Assembly (NCBI GenBank): GCA_023434365.1
Contig: JAEYSV010000007.1
Coordinates: 1 to 35,406 of the forward strand
Length of the DNA stretch: 35,406 bases
Direction of reading: 5' to 3'
Origin: Bacillota bacterium
GTDB lineage: Bacteria > Bacillota > Clostridia > Lachnospirales > Lachnospiraceae
The notes beneath the pieces were generated by a model. It worked only from the letters and a program-made list of their open reading frames with translations, searched no databases and had not been told where the DNA came from. Below are positions 6,937 through 15,609 of this stretch, piece by piece. Positions within the stretch are counted from its first letter, which is position 1. The number at the start of each line of letters is the position of its first letter. A program made the position numbers and the translations under genes.

Positions 6937-8187
6937 TTGAAAAAAGTACGTACAAGAAAGTACAGTGTGGAGTTTAAAATATGTCTTAGTGTTATTTTAA
7001 CAGGAATTATAATTAGCGTTGCTCTTTTAGCAGGTTCTTATCAGAACGCCAGGTTTGGTATCGTTGCCATTCTTTTCAATATTATATGGGGGATTTTACT
7101 TTCTCGTTCCATTGGGAAAAGATTTTATTTAGTAAACAGCAAATTAAGTGAGCTTGTTACTAATGGAGATCTTACAAAAAAAATTGATATTAATAGTGGA
7201 GATGAATTTGAGGTAATAGCAGGTAATATTAATCAATTAGTCTATAATATCAAACATTCGATCGAGCAGATTCAGACGTCCTCAGTTCAGTCTTACGAAG
7301 TATCGACTCATATCACGAATGAACTGGGACAGATTAGTTCTAAGTTTGATACGGTTTCTGCAAGTGTGGAAGAGACTACAGCTTATATTGAAGAGGTATC
7401 AAGTAATATCAATGAAACTTATCAATTCAGTAATGATATGGTAGAAAATCTTAACCAGATGAACGAACAGGTCACTAAAAGTGAGAAGCTTGCAGCTGAA
7501 ATTCAAAATAGTTCAGAAGAATTAACGAAACAATCTAATGATACACGCAATGATATCATTATAAAAGTGAAACAGTTGTCTCTAGAAGTAGAAGAACGGG
7601 CGCGTAAATCGCGTGACGTAGAGCAGATTGCATCCCTTAGTAAGGAGATTGTTGAGATTGCTTCGCAAACGAATCTACTAGCACTAAATGCCAACATAGA
7701 GGCAGCTAGGGCAGGTGAATATGGTAGAGGCTTTGCTGTAGTAGCAGAAGAGGTACGTAACCTTTCTGTCAATGCCAATCAGACTGCGGGTAAAATTGGA
7801 TATGTAGCATCGGAAGTTTTAGAAGATGTCAAACAATTAGCAGAAATCTCAATGCAAATGGTATATTTTATTCAGACTGATATTCTAAAGGGATATGACT
7901 TATTGTTGGGGGCTGATGAGACGTATTCGAAGGGAATTGATTCCCTAACGGAAGCGCTTAAGTTTTTCCAGATACAAATCTCATCACTTTCAGAAAAAGT
8001 TGATCTAATAAATCGGTCTATGAATACGATACACCTATCTTCTGGTGAGATGAATGATAATGTTACTCTTGTAGCCGATACGGTAAGTAGTCTGAATGAT
8101 AATGTTAAAGAGATTAACGATGAGATGCAAACGAATGCAATGATAAGTAAACAGTTAAAAGAAGTGGTAGAGCTGTTCAAAATATAA
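6937..8187 (+). CDS. Methyl-accepting chemotaxis protein lacking an external sensor domain
   Basis: 416 residues from the TTG at 6937, which has GGAGG eight bases upstream. An in-frame ATG at 6913 lies before that site and is less likely. Two membrane helices (about 14-34 and 40-57) are separated by only about five residues, so there is no periplasmic ligand-binding domain. A HAMP segment (about 58-110) and a cytoplasmic signalling hairpin follow. The hairpin tip is a recognisable MCP core (IASQTNLLALNANIEAARAGE, continuing GRGFAVVAEEVR), where the usual NAAIEAAR is NANIEAAR. It would signal through CheA/CheW. The input must come from the membrane, the HAMP domain, cytoplasmic signals or a partner protein. 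Confidence 0.88.
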   Translation: MKKVRTRKYSVEFKICLSVILTGIIISVALLAGSYQNARFGIVAILFNIIWGILLSRSIGKRFYLVNSKLSELVTNGDLTKKIDINSGDEFEVIAGNINQLVYNIKHSIEQIQTSSVQSYEVSTHITNELGQISSKFDTVSASVEETTAYIEEVSSNINETYQFSNDMVENLNQMNEQVTKSEKLAAEIQNSSEELTKQSNDTRNDIIIKVKQLSLEVEERARKSRDVEQIASLSKEIVEIASQTNLLALNANIEAARAGEYGRGFAVVAEEVRNLSVNANQTAGKIGYVASEVLEDVKQLAEISMQMVYFIQTDILKGYDLLLGADETYSKGIDSLTEALKFFQIQISSLSEKVDLINRSMNTIHLSSGEMNDNVTLVADTVSSLNDNVKEINDEMQTNAMISKQLKEVVELFKI

Positions 8188-8242
8188 GGCTGATTTTACA
8201 AATATTGTTGATTTTACAGACGAAAAGAAAAGGGGATAACTT

Positions 8243-10234
8243 ATGAAAATGTACAGAAAATCTTTAAAAGTAAGATTGATTGCAATTTTAACCATTATTT
8301 CGATTCTACCAGTGCTTGTAGCCCTTTATTTTATGTATCATAATGCAGCCACAGCAATGAATGAAATGATAGAGAAAGAAGCAAAGAAATCTATCCAAGT
8401 GGCTGAATATAAGATGGAGCTAAAAGCGAAAGAAGCAATTGCAATAGCTGAGAGGTATGTCTCGTTAGTAGAGATAACTGATGCATTCAAAAAAGAGGAT
8501 AAAGAAACTCTAGATTCTTTGATTAAGCCTATTTTTGAGACACTTAGTATGAATAACCATGTAACTGTATTTGAATTTGGTGATGCTAATAGTGTTGTCA
8601 TGACACGGGCACATAATCCTTTATCATTTGGCGACAGTAAAATTGATAATGTTTCTGTAAAAGCGGCTCTTGATGGCAATACTGTATATGGATTAGAAAT
8701 GGGAAAGAGCGGTTTTGCAATTCGTGGTGTAATCCCTATTAGGGATGGTAAGTCTGTAATAGGTACATTACAAGTTGGTTTCGATGATTCAATATTGGAA
8801 GAGATTAATCATTCAATTGAGGGTAAGATTACTATTTATAATAAAGATCAACTTGTTAAAACGACTGAGGAAAGTGAAAGAGTCAATATTAATTATCCTT
8901 TAGAAGATAAGACTATTTTTGAGAGGGTCTCTAATGGTAAGGTGGTTCAAGTTAGTATTAATGAGAATATGATTAAGAATTATTACCCTCTTTATAATAC
9001 TACGAAGCAAAGTGTTATAGGAATGATTGGAATCACACAGGATATTACTAAATTCAAATCATTTGAAAAAACAACGATTAATACCGCAGTCATTATAGAT
9101 ATTGTTGTATTATTTATTGCAGTTTTGTGCTCTTTACTAATAGCTAGAAGAATTGTCAATCCAATTAAAGAATTGGAAAAACTGATCAATAAAACAGCCA
9201 AATTAGAGCTTAAGGATGATCCATCCTTTGACTACCTTCTTAAAAAGAAGGATGAGATAGGCTCGATTACAAAATCGATAGCAAGCATGAGAGCTATGTT
9301 AAGGCTGGTAGTGCAGGAATTGATTCAAGTGTCGGAGGATATGACAAATCAATCAAACGATATGAATTCTTCCGTTCAGGAGAATAAGAAACAGATACAT
9401 CAAGTGGTTAATGCAATCAATGAGATTGCTCTTGGCAATGGAAGTTTGGCAGAGACTGTAAATTGTGCGAATGAATCTATTATGAATGTTGTGAATAATA
9501 TAGATGAAGTTAATCAAGTGACAACTGAAAGCGCCAATCGTGCTGCCCAGTCACTTGAGACGGTAGAAAAAGGCCAGGAAGCATTACTTTTAACAACGCA
9601 TAAGATGGAACAGAATACGCAACTTGTAAGTGAAGTAAGTACATCCTTCCAAAAACTAAGTGAGGTTATTAATCAGGTAGTTAATATTACCGATGTGATT
9701 AATTCAATTGCAGATCAGACCAATCTTCTTGCCTTAAATGCTGCAATAGAGGCAGCGCGCGCAGGTGAAACAGGTAAAGGATTTGCTGTTGTAGCGGAGG
9801 AAATCCGGATGTTAGCTGAAGAGGCTTCAAAGGCGGCAGAAGAGATTACTACAATCATTAAAGATACTGCAGTTAAGAATTCAGTAGCAATTCAGAACCT
9901 AGAAAAAGTAAGAGATATTGTTTCAGAGCAGGAAGATGCTGTGGGCATTACAAAAGATTCCTTTGACAAGATTAAAGAAGTTGTTGTGGATATTGCAAGC
10001 CGAACAGAAGGAGCAGCTAAGATGATTACACAGATTGACGAAGTCTCAAAACATGTCTTAAGTCAGACACAGGAGATGGCAGCAATTGCACAGGAATCTG
10101 CAGCTGGTTCTGAAGAAATCCTAGCTTCTAGTGAAGAACAATTAACATCTGTTGATCTAATCGCAAGTAGAACAGAACAGCTTCTAGCGATAGTAGCAAA
10201 GATGAGCGAAGAAATTAATCGATTCAGTATATAA
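8243..10234 (+). CDS. Methyl-accepting chemotaxis protein with Cache-type sensor
   Basis: 663 residues. The membrane span at about 10-31 is followed by an extracellular sensor (about 32-278) that looks like a double Cache domain: a long first helix, the segment VMTRAHNPLSFGDSK, and a second lobe with RGVIPIRDGKSVIGTLQVGFD. TM2 (about 280-300), HAMP (about 301-355) and a full-length signalling domain follow, with the MCP core near residue 490 (IADQTNLLALNAAIEAARAGE, then GKGFAVVAEE). Cache domains bind small metabolites such as amino acids or carboxylates. The ligand here is unknown. The start has AGGGG at 8231-8235. There is no terminator between the two chemoreceptor genes (55-bp gap), so they probably form one SigD-driven operon. 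Confidence 0.92.
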   Translation: MKMYRKSLKVRLIAILTIISILPVLVALYFMYHNAATAMNEMIEKEAKKSIQVAEYKMELKAKEAIAIAERYVSLVEITDAFKKEDKETLDSLIKPIFETLSMNNHVTVFEFGDANSVVMTRAHNPLSFGDSKIDNVSVKAALDGNTVYGLEMGKSGFAIRGVIPIRDGKSVIGTLQVGFDDSILEEINHSIEGKITIYNKDQLVKTTEESERVNINYPLEDKTIFERVSNGKVVQVSINENMIKNYYPLYNTTKQSVIGMIGITQDITKFKSFEKTTINTAVIIDIVVLFIAVLCSLLIARRIVNPIKELEKLINKTAKLELKDDPSFDYLLKKKDEIGSITKSIASMRAMLRLVVQELIQVSEDMTNQSNDMNSSVQENKKQIHQVVNAINEIALGNGSLAETVNCANESIMNVVNNIDEVNQVTTESANRAAQSLETVEKGQEALLLTTHKMEQNTQLVSEVSTSFQKLSEVINQVVNITDVINSIADQTNLLALNAAIEAARAGETGKGFAVVAEEIRMLAEEASKAAEEITTIIKDTAVKNSVAIQNLEKVRDIVSEQEDAVGITKDSFDKIKEVVVDIASRTEGAAKMITQIDEVSKHVLSQTQEMAAIAQESAAGSEEILASSEEQLTSVDLIASRTEQLLAIVAKMSEEINRFSI

Positions 10235-10270
10235 CAATAAGTTCTTAGTGCTAAAAGATATAAATACGAC

Positions 10271-10296
10271 AAAAAGTCCCTTAGTAGGGACTTTTT
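10271..10296. terminator. Bidirectional terminator between chemoreceptor and cupin
   Basis: A perfect 10-bp stem, aaaaagtccc / gggacttttt, with a 6-nt loop (ttagta) lies between the convergent chemoreceptor and cupin genes. The A- and T-runs are in the stem, so it can work in both directions. Confidence 0.92.
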
Positions 10297-10311
10297 GTTG
10301 TTTGATTTAGA

Positions 10312-10809
10312 TTACTCTTCTTCATGAGCTGCATCGGAGTCTTCTTTTGTCTGATGAACCGTACCAAATGGATGCTGTGGTGGTGCATAAATGGAATAAA
10401 GTTTAAGTGGAGTATCTCCCGTATTCACTAGATTGTGCCAAACGCCTGCAGGAATTATGATAGAGAAATCATCTTCAACTTTCATACGAAAAGTCAGGTT
10501 ATCTTCTCTGTCCCCCATCATTGCCATACCTTCGCCTTCTTCAATACGAAGAAATTGATCTACATCAGGATGGACTTCTAATCCTATTTCTCCACCTTGT
10601 GGAATACTCATTAAAGTTAATTGAAAATATGTTCCTGTCCAAAGAGCAGTTCGGAAGGTGTTGTTTGCTTTTGTTACCTCATCAATATTAAAAATTATCG
10701 GACTTGGCCCATAATCCATAAGCCTTACTGATTGTGTTTGGTATCTTACCTGATTTCTAGGTAGTTGCCCGTTATTCGTTGGCATAAATCTTCTGCTTTG
10801 ATTAAACAT
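10312..10809 (-). CDS. Single-domain cupin protein
   Basis: 165 residues. A conserved beta-barrel cupin of about 100 residues has motif 1 around GGEIGLEVHPDVDQFLRIEE (about 72-91) and motif 2 around IPAGVWHNLVNTG (about 119-131). Candidate metal ligands are E78, H80, Q85 and H125. The second histidine of the usual H-x-H is D82, which is a departure from the textbook motif. The N-terminal 30 residues are polar and the C-terminus is acidic (DSDAAHEEE). The start is supported by GAAGGGAAG upstream on the minus strand. It is alone on its strand, divergent from the alpha-mannosidase. The reaction is unknown. Some cupins are sugar isomerases, which could fit the next locus, but nothing proves that. 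Confidence 0.85.
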   Translation of the reverse strand: MFNQSRRFMPTNNGQLPRNQVRYQTQSVRLMDYGPSPIIFNIDEVTKANNTFRTALWTGTYFQLTLMSIPQGGEIGLEVHPDVDQFLRIEEGEGMAMMGDREDNLTFRMKVEDDFSIIIPAGVWHNLVNTGDTPLKLYSIYAPPQHPFGTVHQTKEDSDAAHEEE

Positions 10810-11054
10810 TTAACTTCCCTTCTTACTGATTTAAGTCCTTACAATAGAACAAAGACTTAAACTTATTTTAGTATATTGTATGTTGGGATAAAATAATTGA
10901 CACTGTAATAGGTTTGTACGATTTTGGTCATGGTTTATCATATATTTTTACTCTAAGATTTGACATAATGGAATCATCATATTAGCACTTGAACAACCAG
11001 TTAATTATTGAAAATTGGGTTGTGATGTGTAGTTATTAGGAAGGGGAAACACGA
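10810..11054. other. Divergent intergenic region, cupin/alpha-mannosidase
   Basis: No gene is visible. TTGACA hexamers at 10897-10902 and 10960-10965 on the + strand lack a convincing -10 at 16-18 bases. On the minus strand GTGTCA, 17 bases, then TACAAT could serve the cupin gene. I found no catabolite-repression (cre) consensus. Confidence 0.4.
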
Positions 11055-14000
11055 ATGATATTTGAGATGGATCGGGCAAGAAAGCTATTAGAGGTTCTAG
11101 ATAACTTACGATATCGTAATACAATAAAACTATGTGACTATCGCATGAAGCAGACTGAGGATATCTTTGTTGATGTTAATACTCTTGATACAAGTGACTT
11201 TTTACCTATGGGCAAAGAATTGATTTGGGGCGGACACATGCAGTATTTCTGGTTCGCTACGGAATTTACGGTACCAGGTAACATGCACGGAGAAAGTCTA
11301 TTTTATCGTGTGCGTACAGGGAAAGAAGGGGAATGGGATGCTACCAACCCTCAAATGGCATGTTTTGTGAATGGGAAACTAGTCCAAGGACTTGATGTGA
11401 ATCACACGGAAGTATTAATTACCCATAATGCACAAGAAGGAGAAACATACCGAATTATTTTACGTGCCTTTACCGGAACTCAGAATTTTGTGTTAAAACT
11501 GGATTCTGATTTTACGGTCCTAGACCATGACACATCCAAATATTATTATGATATGCTAGTGCTACATGAGACTGCCAAATTATTAGAAGATAGTCATCCA
11601 GATACACGGAGGATGAAGAATGTTATAAATGAATCACTGAACTACTTAGATCTTCGGTGTACTTATTCAAAAGAGTATTATGAATCACTACATAAAGCGC
11701 AGGACTATATTACAAAGGAGTATTATCAGAAATCTTGTAAAGAAGGTGACATCAAGGTTTTCTGTGTTGGTCACACACATTTGGACTGTGCATGGCAATG
11801 GACGTTACGTGTGACAAAGGATAAGGCAGTCAGAAGCTTTGCTACGGTACTCAAATTGATGGAAGAGTACCCAGATTATACGTTTATGTCAAGTCAGCCA
11901 CTACTTTATGAATTTGTGAAAGAACATGCACCTGAGGTCTATGAGCAAATCCGTGAGAGGGTTGCAGAGGGTCGATGGGAGACCGAAGGAGGCATGTATG
12001 TCGAAGCTGATTGCAATCTGGCTTCTGGAGAGTCTCTTGTTCGACAATTTTTATACGGTAAACGATTTTTTAACAAAGAGTTTGGAAAAGATAATCGCAT
12101 TCTCTGGTTACCAGATGTATTTGGCTATAGCGCAGCACTCCCACAGATACTTAAACAATGCGGCATCCATTACTTTATGACGACCAAAATTAGCTGGAGT
12201 GAGTTTAATAAGATGCCAATGGATACTTTCATGTGGGAGGGGATTGATGGAACGAGAGTATTAACTCATTTTGTTCCTACTCGTGAGTATGTAAAAGTAA
12301 TTCCAGAAGGATCATTTGAGACAGCACATACAACAACTTATAATGGAAATATAGACGCCAATCATTTGATAGGAGGCTGGGAGCGTTATAGTCAAAAGGA
12401 GTTAAATCAGGAAATCCTTAATTGTTTTGGACACGGCGATGGTGGAGGTGGTCCAACAAGAGGGATGCTAGAAAGGGAAAAGCGTTATCGTAGAGGGTTA
12501 CAGCAATGTCCTCAAACAGTGCCAAGTACAGCGTTATCATTTTTTGAGTCACTAGATCAGAAGGTAGCCGGTGATAAAAGACTGCCAAGATGGGTCGGGG
12601 AGCTGTATCTCGAATATCACAGGGGTACTTATACTTCTATGGCCAGAAATAAACGCTATAATCGTAAAAGTGAATTTTTATTAGCTAATCGAGAATTATT
12701 TGCATCAATTGGTTCTATCTTTAAGTCTCATTCTTACCCAAAAGAAGAGTTAAACGAAGCTTGGAAAGTGGTTCTAAAGAACCAGTTTCACGATATTCTT
12801 CCTGGTTCTTCTATTTATGAGGTATATGAAGAATCCAAAGAAGAGTACGAGGCCCTTATTAGTGAGCAAACGGCCAAGTTATATGATCAACTAGATGAAT
12901 TAGCGAATGAGGTTGATGCGCCGCTAGGTAGTTTGGTGATATATAATGCCAATGGTGTAACTGGAGAAGGAATCGTAGAATGGAGCAATGACGGTGACTT
13001 AATTGATGCTTGTGAAATAGGGGGACATATTTTGCAGGTACAAACAACTGCACAAGGCAATTACCTCTGCTATGTCAAAAATGTACCAACAAAAGGGTAT
13101 ACAACCTTACATTTAACGAATAAGCCAGTAGCTAATAGAATGCAATTATGCATAAGTAATCATGTTATGGAAAATGAGTATGTTAGATTAGTATTTGCTC
13201 CAAATGGGGAGTTCGAAAGTATCTATGATAAGCAGAGCAAAAGAGAACTGCTCCAAGAGCACAAAAACGGTAATATCCTGATGAGTTATGAGGATCGCCC
13301 ACACAATTTTGATGCCTGGGATCTTAATAATTACTATACGGAAAAGGCCTGGCCTATCGATAACCTCAGTTCTATCGATGTAATCGAAACGGGCCCGGTA
13401 AGAGGAGTAGTAAAAATAGTAAGGTCTTACCTATCCTCTACAATAATTCAATATGTTCAGATGTATGCAGATTCCCCTCGTATTGATATTAAGACTGAAA
13501 TTGACTGGAGAGAAGAACACATCTTCGTAAAGGCATTGTTCCCAATCGATATTCATACAGAGGAAGCTACGTATGAAATACAGTATGGAAATGTAACTAG
13601 AAAAACACATGAAAATACTTCGTGGGATTTTGCAAGATTTGAAGTGTGTATGCATAAGTGGATGGATGTTTCTGAGGATGGTTTTGGTGTATCATTTTTA
13701 AATGATTGTAAGTATGGAGTTAGTGTCCGTGATGGGGTAGTAGGCTTATCGTTATTAAAATCTGCTACCGATCCCAATCCTATGGCAGATAAGGAAAAAC
13801 ATGAATTTACTTACTCTATCTATACACATGATGAAAATTATAAAAAGGCTGATACAGTACGACAGGCTTATTTATTAAATAATCCATTAGTGGTATCTAA
13901 GAAAAAGAAGGATGGCAACTCCTTGCCGGAATCAATGTCATTTGTCTCAGTGGATAAGAAAAATGTTATGATAGAGGTGGTCAAACAAGCAGAAGATAGT

Positions 14001-14195
14001 GAAACTACCATCGTTCGCTTATATGAGCATCATAACCGTAGAGAGCAGGTAACAATGACATTGGCCAAAGAGATGAAGCATTGTTATGCATGTGATATGC
14101 TGGAAAATATCATCGATACATATGAAATTAAGAATCAGCAGGTAGTATTTACGATAAAACCGTTTGAGATTAAAACATTCCTGATATCACAATAA
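11055..14195 (+). CDS. GH38 family alpha-mannosidase
   Basis: 1046 residues, normal length for bacterial GH38. The N-terminal beta-domain (about 1-230) is followed by the catalytic domain. It has the zinc motif GHTHLDCAWQW (H242 and D244), the nucleophile in WLPDVFGYSAALPQ (D354), WETEGGMYVEAD, and the later zinc histidine in HGDGGGGPTRGM (H460). The C-terminal beta-sandwich domains (about 620-1046) are typical. No signal peptide is present, so it acts in the cytoplasm on imported alpha-mannosides, such as fragments of N-glycans or mannans. The start has AGGAAGGGG upstream. It opens a locus with an SGNH esterase and a sugar-binding-GGDEF protein. There is no sugar transporter in the window. 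Confidence 0.95.
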   Translation: MIFEMDRARKLLEVLDNLRYRNTIKLCDYRMKQTEDIFVDVNTLDTSDFLPMGKELIWGGHMQYFWFATEFTVPGNMHGESLFYRVRTGKEGEWDATNPQMACFVNGKLVQGLDVNHTEVLITHNAQEGETYRIILRAFTGTQNFVLKLDSDFTVLDHDTSKYYYDMLVLHETAKLLEDSHPDTRRMKNVINESLNYLDLRCTYSKEYYESLHKAQDYITKEYYQKSCKEGDIKVFCVGHTHLDCAWQWTLRVTKDKAVRSFATVLKLMEEYPDYTFMSSQPLLYEFVKEHAPEVYEQIRERVAEGRWETEGGMYVEADCNLASGESLVRQFLYGKRFFNKEFGKDNRILWLPDVFGYSAALPQILKQCGIHYFMTTKISWSEFNKMPMDTFMWEGIDGTRVLTHFVPTREYVKVIPEGSFETAHTTTYNGNIDANHLIGGWERYSQKELNQEILNCFGHGDGGGGPTRGMLEREKRYRRGLQQCPQTVPSTALSFFESLDQKVAGDKRLPRWVGELYLEYHRGTYTSMARNKRYNRKSEFLLANRELFASIGSIFKSHSYPKEELNEAWKVVLKNQFHDILPGSSIYEVYEESKEEYEALISEQTAKLYDQLDELANEVDAPLGSLVIYNANGVTGEGIVEWSNDGDLIDACEIGGHILQVQTTAQGNYLCYVKNVPTKGYTTLHLTNKPVANRMQLCISNHVMENEYVRLVFAPNGEFESIYDKQSKRELLQEHKNGNILMSYEDRPHNFDAWDLNNYYTEKAWPIDNLSSIDVIETGPVRGVVKIVRSYLSSTIIQYVQMYADSPRIDIKTEIDWREEHIFVKALFPIDIHTEEATYEIQYGNVTRKTHENTSWDFARFEVCMHKWMDVSEDGFGVSFLNDCKYGVSVRDGVVGLSLLKSATDPNPMADKEKHEFTYSIYTHDENYKKADTVRQAYLLNNPLVVSKKKKDGNSLPESMSFVSVDKKNVMIEVVKQAEDSETTIVRLYEHHNRREQVTMTLAKEMKHCYACDMLENIIDTYEIKNQQVVFTIKPFEIKTFLISQ

Positions 14196-14251
14196 GTACT
14201 TAAACTTAGTAAAATGATATATACAAAGTAATCAATAATACATTGAAACAT

Positions 14252-14323
14252 ATCTCCGTTTGTAATAGAATTATACTATTAAGGTCGTGTGACTTACATT
14301 CTATTATCGACGGAGATTTTTCG
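14252..14323 (+). terminator. Long hairpin with T-run between mannosidase and esterase genes
   Basis: Left arm atctccgt-ttgt-aatagaat (14252-14271) pairs with attctatt-atcg-acggagat (14298-14317): 8 + 8 paired bases around a mismatched centre, a 26-nt loop, then a run of five T (14317-14321). It may terminate or attenuate mannosidase transcription 38 bases before the esterase start. Confidence 0.6.
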
Positions 14324-14360
14324 TTGGTGGAATAGTATATATGAGCAGGAGAGAATTCGT

Positions 14361-15476
14361 ATGAAAGAATTAAAAAGAATTGCAATGCAAGATGCGGCAA
14401 ATGTAAAAGTACATGGAAGAACGACAAAGGAACGCAATCCAATCACCCTTTTTTGGACCGCAAGCGCAATTGAATGTAATGTAAAAGCATCGGAATTATG
14501 GATTGAGTTGTCATCAACCTATGATGTATATGAACCTTGGATCAGTATTTTAGTCAATGGTGCATGTGTCAGCCGTCTTATGTTAACCGAAGGAACTCAT
14601 AGAATATGTATCTTCCGGAACATGAACAGCGAAGTTGCTAAAAATATACGCATTGTCAAAGATACGCAGGCAATGCCGTCTGATACAAAACATTGTCTTC
14701 AGCTTCATGCTATCGAAACAGATGGAGAGTTATTACCTGTTGAGGAGCGTCCATATCGTCTTGAGTTTATTGGCGATAGCATAACTTCGGGAGAAGGAAC
14801 CATAGGTGCAGTCGAAGAAGTGGACTGGGTTAGTATGTTTATGAGTTCACAAAATCACTATGGAACAATGACAGCAAACAAACTGAATGCAGATTACCGT
14901 GTATTATCACAGGGAGGATGGGGTACCTATGCTAGCTGGGATAATAATCCGAATAATGTTATGCCTGCTTACTACGAATACATTTGCGGCGTAATCCAAG
15001 GGGAAAACAATCTGAAATTAGGCGTTATGGAGAAGAATGATTTTAGCGAATGGATTCCCGACGCAGTTATTATAAATCTGGGCACTAATGATAACGGAGC
15101 CTTTCATAATCAGGCTTATGTAGACGAAGTAACCGGCGAGGTATATAAACAACGACTGAACGAGGATGGAACCTTCAATGAAGAAGACCTTGCTAAGTTC
15201 AAAAATGCAGTGTATGAATTTATTAAAAAAGTTCGTTTCTATAATCCAAATACTCAGATTGTTTGGACATATGGAATGATTGGTCATGATATGGCTAATA
15301 GTATAGCTGAAATGGTAGATAAGTATAAGAAGGATACCAAGGATTCAAAAGTTAGCTTTTTGATCTTACCAGATATGACCCCGGAAACTGTTGGAGCACG
15401 TAGTCATCCTGGTGTGAAAGCTCATCAGATAGCGGCAGATGTACTGGCTGCATATTTAAAAGATTTACTACAGTAG
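14361..15476 (+). CDS. SGNH/GDSL carbohydrate esterase (CE2-like)
   Basis: 371 residues from the ATG at 14361, with AGGAGAG about seven bases upstream. The open frame extends further upstream, but that part overlaps the intergenic hairpin. An N-terminal beta-sandwich (about 1-130) precedes an SGNH hydrolase domain: GDSIT with catalytic S140 (block I), GGWGTYASWD with the block II glycine, NLGTNDN (block III), and SHPGVKAH with catalytic H349 (block V). This two-domain layout is that of CE2 acetyl esterases, which remove O-acetyl groups from hemicellulose or mannan sugars. No signal peptide is visible, so it probably deacetylates imported oligosaccharides alongside the mannosidase. The exact substrate is not known. 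Confidence 0.85.
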   Translation: MKELKRIAMQDAANVKVHGRTTKERNPITLFWTASAIECNVKASELWIELSSTYDVYEPWISILVNGACVSRLMLTEGTHRICIFRNMNSEVAKNIRIVKDTQAMPSDTKHCLQLHAIETDGELLPVEERPYRLEFIGDSITSGEGTIGAVEEVDWVSMFMSSQNHYGTMTANKLNADYRVLSQGGWGTYASWDNNPNNVMPAYYEYICGVIQGENNLKLGVMEKNDFSEWIPDAVIINLGTNDNGAFHNQAYVDEVTGEVYKQRLNEDGTFNEEDLAKFKNAVYEFIKKVRFYNPNTQIVWTYGMIGHDMANSIAEMVDKYKKDTKDSKVSFLILPDMTPETVGARSHPGVKAHQIAADVLAAYLKDLLQ

Positions 15477-15525
15477 TGCGAAAGGCTTAATTTTTTATCA
15501 CATTATGTCGATATCATAGATAGTA

Positions 15526-15554
15526 GTGAGAAGGTAAAAGAGAATAAATATAAT
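15526..15554 (+). promoter_or_regulatory. Possible promoter of the sugar-binding-GGDEF gene
   Basis: GTGAGA at 15526-15531, a 17-base spacer and a perfect TATAAT at 15549-15554. The -35 is weak (4 of 6), so this is tentative. Confidence 0.45.
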
Positions 15555-15609
15555 AACTGCATGGTTTATTTATTGAAGTTAGACGGTGAAACAACCGGGA
15601 GGAATGTTG

